Below are positions 1 through 5,420 of a DNA stretch of 16,262 bases, piece by piece. Under the pieces are notes generated by a model, which was not told where the DNA came from, ran no database searches, and saw only the letters and a program-made list of their open reading frames with translations. The stretch is taken from positions 1 through 16,262 of the forward strand of contig DAOURC010000007.1 in assembly GCA_030625285.1 (NCBI GenBank), written 5' to 3'. Positions within the stretch are counted from its first letter, which is position 1; the number at the start of each line of letters is the position of its first letter. A program made the translations under genes and the position numbers. Source of the DNA: Eubacteriales bacterium. Its GTDB lineage: Bacteria > Bacillota > Clostridia > Peptostreptococcales > Acidaminobacteraceae.

Positions 1-1
1 A

Positions 2-64
2 AAAGAGGGACAGTTAGTATTTAATCGAATAGTGTCGCTTAAAAGTTCATATAGACCCAAATAA
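2..64 (+). CDS. C-terminal end of an upstream gene, probable paralogue of the next lipoprotein
   Basis: An open frame enters from the left edge and ends at TAA 62-64, giving only about 20 residues (ending SLKSSYRPK). A strong terminator follows within 10 bases, as expected for a gene end. The residues EGQLVFN, 12 residues before the stop, align with DGEFYLN at the same distance from the end of the lipoprotein at 263-775, and the DNA under them is also similar. I infer that this is the tail of a tandem paralogue. Function is unknown and the gene is cut by the window edge. Confidence 0.45.
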   Translation, partial: KEGQLVFNRIVSLKSSYRPK

Positions 65-70
65 ATAATA

Positions 71-109
71 AAAGACCATGAAGAGCATAATGCTTTTTGT
101 GGTCTTTTT
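71..109 (+). terminator. Intrinsic terminator, copy 1 of a repeated 52-bp unit (63-114)
   Basis: Bases 71-87 pair with 91-107 in a 17-bp stem with a 3-base loop and several G-U pairs, and the right arm runs into a T-tract. It ends the gene whose stop codon is at 62-64. The 52-base unit 63-114 matches 788-839 at 45 positions. Confidence 0.85.
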
Positions 110-164
110 CTATGAGTGTATTTAACGAACAGGCCCGCACAAAAAAAGTATATTATTACATTAG

Positions 165-193
165 TTGACAATAATAAATGATTATGGTATATT
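165..193 (+). promoter_or_regulatory. Sigma-A promoter of the lipoprotein gene
   Basis: Perfect -35 TTGACA (165-170), 17-bp spacer, extended -10 TGgTATATT (TATATT 188-193). It sits about 70 bases before the start codon at 263, with no competing gene between. Confidence 0.8.
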
Positions 194-262
194 TTATTTG
201 TTCATATGAATCTGAAGAAATATCATAAAAAGATATTTGGTTAAATAGAAGGAGGAAAGATT

Positions 263-775
263 GTGAGAAAAAAAGGATATGTTTTTATTTTATTTGCAAT
301 TGTAAGTGTTTTTGTGTTTGGGGCATGTTCACATGATGAACCGAATTATGATGCATACACTAACACTGAGTTTGCAAAAGAATTGTTAGTTGATTCTTGG
401 AAACCTTTTATTGAATTTATCGATGCTCAAGGAAACGCTTCTTTTACAGTAACGGAGTTTCAAGACAAAATGGCGCGTTTTTCTAGTAATTATTCATCAT
501 ATCTACTTACACATGTTGCTATAAAGCAGGATGACGGCAACTATGTTTTGAAAAAAGAGATTTGGATACCGACCATATTGGATGAAGAAGTTACAATTGA
601 GAATGTTGAAATTAATGATGAGAACGATTCAATAATGTTGATCATTGAAGAGGAAGGACAGTTCATAGATAGGAACTACGGGCTTCAAAGAAAAAGCACC
701 TACATTTTAGGTGAAGACGGTGAATTTTATCTTAATGATACAACGGGCTCGTTAGGTCAGTTGTCATTCGATTAA
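263..775 (+). CDS. Small lipoprotein of unknown function
   Basis: 170 residues starting at GTG 263, with GGAGG at 251-255 placed correctly and no better ATG. The N-terminus has KK, a hydrophobic stretch and FGAC, so Cys22 is the likely lipidated residue. Phe at -3 is unusual for a lipobox, so lipidation is probable rather than certain. The mature part (about 148 residues) is acidic, has no further cysteine and alternates beta-type segments. I recognise no family. It has its own promoter and terminator, so it is monocistronic. The gene ending at position 64 has a similar C-terminus and an almost identical terminator, suggesting tandem duplication. A surface-exposed role outside the membrane is inferred from the signal only. 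Confidence 0.8.
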   Translation: MRKKGYVFILFAIVSVFVFGACSHDEPNYDAYTNTEFAKELLVDSWKPFIEFIDAQGNASFTVTEFQDKMARFSSNYSSYLLTHVAIKQDDGNYVLKKEIWIPTILDEEVTIENVEINDENDSIMLIIEEEGQFIDRNYGLQRKSTYILGEDGEFYLNDTTGSLGQLSFD

Positions 776-794
776 GAATCAAGTACGAAATAAT

Positions 795-834
795 AAAGGA
801 CCATGAAGAGCATTAAGCTATTCGTGGTTTTTTT
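795..834 (+). terminator. Intrinsic terminator, copy 2 of the repeated unit (788-839)
   Basis: 795-803 pairs with 825-833, an inner stem continues, and seven T's follow. It ends the lipoprotein gene. Relative to copy 1, one G-U pair has become G-C (805 with 823), so the hairpin appears maintained by selection. Confidence 0.85.
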
Positions 835-846
835 CTACGAAGAACA

Positions 847-887
847 TTTTATATAGTCGTAACTATAATAGTCTTGACTATATAAAA
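847..887 (+). repeat. 12-bp perfect inverted repeat with a nested small palindrome
   Basis: TTTTATATAGTC at 847-858 is the exact reverse complement of GACTATATAAAA at 876-887. The 17-base spacer contains a second palindrome, ACTATaATAGT (862-872). There is no T-tract of terminator type on the + strand. It could be an operator, a small mobile-element end or an RNA hairpin. It lies in the gene-poor stretch 776-1180. Confidence 0.6.
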
Positions 888-897
888 TAAAAGGTAA

Positions 898-1041
898 CTA
901 TTCACTCACGTTTCGTAGATGAGTACTAAAACCATTTTGGAAATGTGCTTTGTTGTAGTAAAAAACAATAGGATTTTTTGCGGAATTTCTGTAGAAATCA
1001 TCATCTATAAATGTTAAATTTGAAGTGCCCAAATTCTTTCC
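898..1041 (-). pseudogene. Possible decayed gene fragment, 47 open codons
   Basis: In the 405-base gap between the lipoprotein and the secreted protein, the minus strand is open from 1041 down to TAG at 898-900. The translation (starting GKNLGTSNLTF and ending STHLRNVSE) has a composition like real protein and ends cleanly, but has no convincing start or ribosome binding site. I cannot assign a family. The overlapping + strand frame (919-1017, 32 residues) looks less protein-like. It may be the tail of a lost gene or chance. Confidence 0.22.
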
Positions 1042-1091
1042 TTAATTATTATATCGAACGATTAACATAGTTCTAAGTGATAAAGATACAC

Positions 1092-1134
1092 AATACGTCG
1101 CTGAATTGACATAATATAGATAGAATGATAATAT
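1092..1134 (+). promoter_or_regulatory. Promoter of the secreted-protein gene with upstream ACGTCGCT element
   Basis: -35 TTGACA (1106-1111), 17-bp spacer, extended -10 TGaTAATAT (TAATAT 1129-1134). Directly upstream, AATACGTCGCTGAA (1092-1105) abuts the -35. The whole block 1092-1111 recurs at 6236-6256 with 17 of 20 positions matching and one gap. The element resembles one half of the LytTR-type repeats before agrB. Confidence 0.65.
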
Positions 1135-1180
1135 ATGGTCGACGAATGCAATATATGAAATTAGGAGGTTAGATGATTAG

Positions 1181-2038
1181 ATGATGAAAAGATTTGTAAG
1201 TATTATGTTAGTAATGTTGTTATTGTTTTCATTGATGTCAGTTGCATATGCAAATAATAGCGACTCAATTGATAAAGAAGTGCGTAAATTGAATGAAAAA
1301 TTTGAAGTTGAATTAAGGAAGAATGAAGACCTGGCTGAAGAACAGATCGAGTCGTTGTTAAACGCAAACTACGAAACGGAAAAGATGATTTTGGAAGGAT
1401 TAATTGAAAACACAAGTATTATTAAGGAGAATCAATTAAACGTTATTCGATCTTCTTCTTATACAGGGATACCTTCTACAGTTCCAAATCTATCTTCTGG
1501 AGTTCTTGTTATTAACTCTGCTAATGAAGCGAAATCGTATTGTGATGACAATGCTTCAGCTGAATACACATTATATCCTCCAGAAAATGAAGTGCAAGTA
1601 CTTGATGGACTTTTAGATTTGGATGGTGAGGTTTGGGCATGGACTGGTTACAGATTTAAATATACAGGATCATCAGCTGTTTCAGCTGATATTGAAGTAG
1701 ACGATGTAGATGTTGTTGGAAATCTAGGAGTTAGTGCAATTGGTGGTAGTTCCCAATTGATTACAAGTTTTAGATTATATGACGCAACTGATAGTGAGTA
1801 TGTTATGACTGAAAATGTTAAATATGATAATGTAGTATATAGCACAGGTGGTCCCAATTATAAATCAGTAGCTGGAAGTTATGACGAATCTGAAACTGAG
1901 AGTTTAACCCCGAATCATACTTACGTTGTTTTTATTATCACAAAAGGGTATACCCAGTCAGTTATTGGGACTGCGTATGTTAATAATGCAATGCTTACTG
2001 GAACTGAATGGGATGAAATAAGGATAGGTCTAAGATAA
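1181..2038 (+). CDS. Secreted protein of unknown function
   Basis: 285 residues with a clear Sec signal peptide: KR, then a long hydrophobic core, and probable cleavage after AYA at residue 24. Residues 25-90 are charged and probably coiled-coil. The rest is rich in Ser, Thr, Gly, Val and Asp and looks like beta structure, with an acidic stretch near 170 (EVDDVDVVGN). There is one cysteine (in SYCDD) and no known catalytic motif. Two ATGs (1181 and 1184) follow AGGAGG at 1163-1168 at a long distance; an ATG at 1173 sits nearer but opens only a three-codon frame ending across the real start. It overlaps the next gene by one base (TAATG), so the two are probably translationally coupled. Role unknown; an agr-linked exported factor is possible. 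Confidence 0.85.
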   Translation: MMKRFVSIMLVMLLLFSLMSVAYANNSDSIDKEVRKLNEKFEVELRKNEDLAEEQIESLLNANYETEKMILEGLIENTSIIKENQLNVIRSSSYTGIPSTVPNLSSGVLVINSANEAKSYCDDNASAEYTLYPPENEVQVLDGLLDLDGEVWAWTGYRFKYTGSSAVSADIEVDDVDVVGNLGVSAIGGSSQLITSFRLYDATDSEYVMTENVKYDNVVYSTGGPNYKSVAGSYDESETESLTPNHTYVVFIITKGYTQSVIGTAYVNNAMLTGTEWDEIRIGLR

Positions 2039-2292
2039 TGATTATACCTTCAATTATTGGATTGGTCCTAAGTTTAAAAATCAAGTCAGCATTTTCAAAA
2101 TATGCTACAATTTACTTTTCGATAATGTTATTTAGCGATCTATATAGTATGATTTTCAGCTATATGCTTAATAGTCAAATTATTGAAATTCATAATTATG
2201 CATTAGCAGGATATCTAATAGCCATTCCTGTTATGACTTTAAACATTGCTGCAAATGTTACTCTGTTTGTCGCGATAATGAAACTAAAATAA
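2038..2292 (+). CDS. Small membrane protein coupled to the secreted protein
   Basis: 84 residues, start ATG overlapping the upstream stop by one base. There are three hydrophobic segments: about 3-13 and 24-44, then 56-81. The basic patch KIKSAFSK lies between the first two. There is no cysteine and no recognised motif. The tight coupling suggests it works with the secreted protein upstream, for example in export, immunity or anchoring; this is inference from position. It could also be the relic of a longer membrane protein. Confidence 0.65.
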   Translation: MIIPSIIGLVLSLKIKSAFSKYATIYFSIMLFSDLYSMIFSYMLNSQIIEIHNYALAGYLIAIPVMTLNIAANVTLFVAIMKLK

Positions 2293-2498
2293 ATCTATTA
2301 AATCGTTGTAATATGAGCATATAGTGTAATTCGTCAGTATGAAATAGAGTATTTTCTTTCAGTATAATTGGGCATATAAGTGAATCTTAGAGTATAATCA
2401 TTTTTAAAAGAAATATACGAGTAATATACAAACAGCATCCAAGACGTTGAAATTGCAGGGTGTAATTTTCTCAAAGAGATAATTAATCTATGGATATC

Positions 2499-2529
2499 AA
2501 AGAAGAGTTCAAATTTTGGACTCTTCTTT
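2499..2529 (+). terminator. Intrinsic terminator in the 2293-2587 gap
   Basis: A 14-bp stem (2499-2512 with 2516-2529, one G-U) and a 3-base loop, followed by a modest T/A tract. It probably ends the secreted-protein/membrane-protein operon, although it lies about 200 bases past the stop. The intervening stretch 2293-2498 contains two AGTATAAT-like boxes (2363-2368 and 2393-2398) but no gene I can support. Confidence 0.7.
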
Positions 2530-2587
2530 ATTATAAAGAAAGTAAAAAACCGGTTATAGAGGGCACTGAGAAACAGGCTATTATTTC

Positions 2588-2707
2588 ATGTCGCATATAA
2601 CAAAAAATAAAATCACAACATATTTGATTGAAAAATCAAATGTTTTATTACCGATCAGTTTTGGTGTATTCTTTATTGTTGCCCATCTTTTTTCTATTCA
2701 ATGGAGC
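2588..2707 (+). pseudogene. Probable detached N-terminus of the AgrC-like kinase
   Basis: ATG 2588 opens a frame of 39 residues ending at TGA 2705-2707. After a charged start it runs into a hydrophobic segment (VLLPISFGVFFIVAHLF). The next frame begins at 2701 with ELIAVLLIIAVFGNV, which would continue the same membrane region. Joining the two needs one frame change near 2695-2705. No good ribosome binding site is seen. I read it as the first part of the same kinase gene, broken by a frameshift. Confidence 0.4.
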
Positions 2708-3135
2708 TGATTGCCGTACTCTTGATTATAGCTGTTTTTGGCAATGTATTGAATGATATCCGTCATAATATGATGCTCTTGCTTTTGGGCGGCGTTGTTT
2801 CAAAAATATTGTTGATTCTTCTTGTAGGAGTAATCATTCGCTTTAAGAAAAGAGATGCCTCGCAGGTGTCTTTGAAGTCGTGGCTGTTCATTCTTTCAAT
2901 TCCAGTATTCAGTATTGTATTATCTGTTACAAGTGTGTATGAACCGATTCTGAAGAATGAATTCAACACCGTCTCTGTCCTTGCGTGTACTTCAATCTTG
3001 TATATCAATCTCATTGTATTCTACTTGTTTGACAGCATAGTCTTGCAAGTGAATGAAAATAATCAATTCAGGTTCAGGGAAAAGCAAATGTTGATGCAGA
3101 AGAATCATATCGAGCAATGTAATAGACGGCTATAA
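2701..3135 (+). pseudogene. Membrane sensor half of a frameshifted AgrC-like histidine kinase
   Basis: 144 codons in one frame with four hydrophobic helices (about 1-15, 23-46, 62-82, 92-112), followed by an amphipathic linker rich in Gln, Met and Asn (EKQMLMQKNHIEQ). This is the layout before the phospho-acceptor helix in HPK10/AgrC-family kinases, where the membrane part binds the cyclic peptide signal. The frame then stops (TAA 3133-3135) while the kinase continues in the next frame. Removing a single base, for example G3119, would give EQLIDGYNEVKRIRHDM with no stop. No ribosome binding site precedes ATG 2701, so this is unlikely to be a separate gene. I infer an inactivated kinase; a sequencing error cannot be excluded. 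Confidence 0.65.
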
Positions 3136-3139
3136 TGAA

Positions 3140-3742
3140 GTGAAGAGAATACGCCACGATATGCTCAACCATTTGGTTGCTTTGGATGGGTATTTGGCAA
3201 ATCGGCGATGCCGTGAAGCTTTGGAATATATCCATAAGTTGAATGATGAACTTGATTTTAGCAAAAGGGGAATCATATCTGGCAATATGGTTGTAGATGC
3301 TTTGCTCAGCAATAGGAAATCCAGAACTGCTGAGAAAGGGATTGAATTTGAATACGAAGTCATGGTTCCTGGAAAATTTAAAATTGATGATATGGATATA
3401 TGTATTATTTTAGGGAATGCGTTGGATAATGCCATTGAGGCCTGCCAAAGATTGACTGATGAACAGATGAAGAAACGAATCGTGCTGGAAGTGAAATATA
3501 AACGGGACAGTGTATTGATAGAAGTTAAAAATTCTTATGATTTGAGCACGATTAAAAAGAGAAATGGAAGATATGTTTCATCAAAACGATATCAGGAAAA
3601 AGATGAGCTTGGAACAGGAACAGGAACAGGAAATATGGAAGAGGTTATAGAAAAATATGGTGGGGTTTATCAAACTGATTTGCAAGAAGAAGTATTTGTT
3701 TTAAAAATGATGATACCAGATATTAATATAGGGTCATATTAG
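3140..3742 (+). pseudogene. GHKL kinase half of the frameshifted AgrC-like histidine kinase
   Basis: 200 codons from GTG 3140. The phospho-acceptor motif is IRHDMLNHL (His6), as in AgrC-type HPK10 kinases. The N-box is LGNALDNAIEAC (about 91-102), and the G-box is GTGTGTGNMEEVIEKYGG (about 158-175), followed by the usual C-terminal beta strand. This is a complete dimerisation and ATP-binding region of the GHKL_5 type. The frame is open upstream of GTG back into the linker of the preceding frame, showing a continuous ancestral gene. The G-box contains a GGAACA repeat (3611-3631) that makes it two residues longer than the usual GxGxxN. It could only be a functional cytoplasmic kinase fragment if translated separately. 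Confidence 0.75.
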
Positions 3743-3760
3743 GGAGAATTATCACTAGTT

Positions 3761-3801
3761 GGGAGATTTCGTTGCTTTTCAGGGGTATTTCGTACCTTTT
3801 C
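3761..3801 (+). promoter_or_regulatory. Tandem 21-bp-period direct repeat, likely LytTR-type response regulator site
   Basis: The 20-base units 3761-3780 and 3782-3801 match at 16 positions, both with GGG, ATTTCGT and CTTTTC. The 21-bp period is two helical turns on one DNA face, the spacing used by AgrA and other LytTR regulators. The second unit ends two bases before the -35 box of agrB. The repeat is seen directly; the regulator is inferred and is not encoded in the window. Confidence 0.7.
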
Positions 3802-3803
3802 TA

Positions 3804-3831
3804 TTGAAAAAAATAATAAGGATGTTATTGT
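3804..3831 (+). promoter_or_regulatory. Promoter of agrBD
   Basis: -35 TTGAAA (3804-3809), 16-bp spacer, extended -10 TGtTATTGT (TATTGT 3826-3831). The weak -10 directly behind tandem operator repeats fits an activator-dependent promoter. Confidence 0.55.
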
Positions 3832-3859
3832 ATTTGTAGATTGTTAAAGGAGTATTTAG

Positions 3860-4471
3860 ATGGTTAGACAATTTGCAGATACGATAACATCTTTTTTAAT
3901 ACAGGAAAATATTATCCATGACGATGATGCTGATATATATCGATATGGCACCGAACAAATCCTTATCAATTTTATGACGTTTGTTATTATTGGATTTTTG
4001 GCAACAATGATTGATACGTGGATTGAGACGGTGTTCTTTTTTATAGGGATGATTCCAATCAGAATGATTGCTGGAGGATATCATGCTAAAACGCCACAGA
4101 GATGTAATATTTTAACTTTCTCGGGGTACGTAGTTAGCATGATCTTGATTAATTTAATTGAAAGTCATATGACGTATCCGCTGATTTATACAATATATGC
4201 GATAATCCTATTGAGTATTTTTCGTTTTGCTCCTGTAGATCATAAAAACAGGGAGCTGAATGTGATGGAGTTAAGCAAAGCTAAAAAAAGCAGCAGGATT
4301 ACTGGTTTGATTCTAGTTGGATTTTGTATAGTGTTGTCGATGTTGTTTGGGACAAGTAGCATCATTTCATTAAGCACTATGATGGGTGCATTGACAGCAT
4401 CTGTTTCATTATTCATAGGGAGTATGGTACGAGGAGGTGAAAAAGATGAAGAGACTGAAATTTCTAAGTAA
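3860..4471 (+). CDS. agrB: AgrB-like autoinducer-processing membrane protease
   Basis: 203 residues, close to the usual AgrB length (about 190-210), with AAGGAG ahead of ATG 3860. AgrB is a membrane cysteine endopeptidase that cuts the AgrD precursor and forms the ring of the autoinducing peptide. The signature RMIAGGYHAKTPQRC is present, with Arg68, His75 and Cys82; the seven-residue His-Cys distance equals that of the catalytic pair of S. aureus AgrB. Hydrophobic helices lie around 35-52, 56-70, 83-100, 106-121, 146-163 and 167-188. It overlaps agrD by 26 bases and is preceded by LytTR-like repeats. The catalytic residues are intact although the neighbouring kinase is broken. Confidence 0.92.
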   Translation: MVRQFADTITSFLIQENIIHDDDADIYRYGTEQILINFMTFVIIGFLATMIDTWIETVFFFIGMIPIRMIAGGYHAKTPQRCNILTFSGYVVSMILINLIESHMTYPLIYTIYAIILLSIFRFAPVDHKNRELNVMELSKAKKSSRITGLILVGFCIVLSMLFGTSSIISLSTMMGALTASVSLFIGSMVRGGEKDEETEISK

Positions 4472-4586
4472 ATATGCAGGAACAACGTTTGCTAGTTTGG
4501 CATTAGTTGTTGCACAGGTTGCATCAACACGATTCAGTTTTATTTTTTATCAGGACGAAGTTCCTGAAAAAGTCAAAGCACTTTAA
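4446..4586 (+). CDS. agrD: AgrD-like cyclic peptide precursor lacking the usual ring cysteine
   Basis: 46 residues from ATG 4446, inside the end of agrB, with GAGGAGGTG just before it. The order is typical of AgrD: a basic amphipathic N-terminus (MKRLKFLSKYAG), a hydrophobic helix (about 13-26), a signal segment and an acidic tail with DEVPEKVKAL. Anchoring on Pro40 against S. aureus AgrD (Cys ten residues before that Pro), the ring position is Phe30, with Ser31 beside it. There is no cysteine at all. A lactone through Ser31 is possible (Ser-type rings are known in some staphylococci), but would give a smaller ring or a shifted cleavage. Alternatively the precursor has lost function along with AgrC. 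Confidence 0.82.
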   Translation: MKRLKFLSKYAGTTFASLALVVAQVASTRFSFIFYQDEVPEKVKAL

Positions 4587-4744
4587 AAAGAGAATGGTAG
4601 AATTTTAAATATTTTTATGGTGTTTATGATGACGTTACACTTTGACTAGGCTTAAGTGGATTTAATTTAGATTTTAATACAAGAATAGACTGTTATTTTG
4701 ATCAAATATGACACAATATAATAGAAGATTTAAGATATGTTTTA

Positions 4745-4771
4745 TTACCAACTCAAATTTTCAGTTGGTAA
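4745..4771 (+). promoter_or_regulatory. 9-bp inverted repeat just before the ribosome binding site
   Basis: TTACCAACT (4745-4753) and AGTTGGTAA (4763-4771) are perfectly complementary with a 9-base loop. AAGGTGAG follows at once, so in RNA the hairpin touches a ribosome binding site; as DNA it could be an operator. There is no T-tract, so it is not a terminator. A TATAAT box (4717-4722) lies upstream without a good -35. The stretch 4587-4744 holds no other gene I can support. Confidence 0.5.
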
Positions 4772-4817
4772 AGGTGAGTAATAAATGATCAAAAGACATA
4801 TGGGAGGCGAGTATGAT

Positions 4818-5348
4818 ATGAAAAATCGGAGAAGTGTTTATATTGCTATTGCGATCATGCTGATATCTATTCCGTTGTTTGTGTATGCAAGAACATATAC
4901 TGAACGTGAAAAGGAAATCTTGGAAGAAACAGGCGGTGAAATGAAAAGTGACACAAGGATTCTCAACACCGACGGCATTGAGTTCACTGAAGAGTATACT
5001 TTTTATGATTATTATCTTGAAACGAGAACCGAAGAAGAAAGGCGACAAAGAGAAGCCAAACGAGTGGATCTCAGTGACAATGAATCGTTGGAACGGGCAA
5101 AATACAGGCCTACAATATATGATGAAGAGCCTAAAAATGATTATGAGCGAGAATATTTTCCGGTTGCGAAAGAGAAAAAAATAGTGGCTTTGGAGTTTGG
5201 TCAGCTTGAAAATCTTTTAAACGAGGAAAAAAATCTAGATAAATGTATTCAGTATCAAAATGAAATGGATCTTCTGCTAGAAAAATTTTGCAGGTTAGGT
5301 GAAGAAATGAAAGCCATACAGGAAAAATACGGTATAGAGGATGATTGA
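4818..5348 (+). CDS. Secreted, highly charged helical protein of unknown function
   Basis: 176 residues from ATG 4818. In-frame ATGs at 4785 and 4800 exist, and 4785 also has a fair AGGTGAG. I prefer 4818 because it gives a canonical signal peptide: KNRR, a hydrophobic core, and probable cleavage after VYA at residue 24, with GGGAGG upstream. The mature part is very rich in Glu, Lys and Arg and predicted helical (EREKEILEE, TRTEEERRQREAKR). A C-terminal coiled-coil-like segment of about 120-170 carries two cysteines (DKCIQYQ and EKFCRLG). No known domain. It sits between agrD and a secreted peptidase, which it may be co-transcribed with (72-base gap), so an agr-controlled exported factor is plausible but unproven. 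Confidence 0.75.
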   Translation: MKNRRSVYIAIAIMLISIPLFVYARTYTEREKEILEETGGEMKSDTRILNTDGIEFTEEYTFYDYYLETRTEEERRQREAKRVDLSDNESLERAKYRPTIYDEEPKNDYEREYFPVAKEKKIVALEFGQLENLLNEEKNLDKCIQYQNEMDLLLEKFCRLGEEMKAIQEKYGIEDD

Positions 5349-5420
5349 TTAGATTAGAGTATTTGGATATATAGATTCTACTAGATTGATATTTCAAATA
5401 ATTGCTGAAGAGGAACTTAT

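Noticed and set aside
10..40. ACAGTTAGT and AGTGTCGCTT resembling LytTR half-sites
   Set aside because: They lie in the open reading frame that ends at 64, do not have the 21-bp spacing and precede no promoter.
2363..2398. Two TATAAT boxes as promoters of a small RNA ending at the 2499-2529 terminator
   Set aside because: Neither has an acceptable -35 at the right distance, and the region is AT-rich enough to give such boxes by chance.
3111..3135. Programmed +1 frameshift in the kinase gene
   Set aside because: No slippery codon, rare-codon stall site or stimulatory structure is evident at the junction, so a mutation or sequencing error is simpler.
2701..3742. Two independent genes, a membrane protein and a cytoplasmic GHKL kinase
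   Set aside because: Neither has a ribosome binding site, the second frame is open upstream into the first, and a single-base removal joins them into a normal AgrC-like protein.
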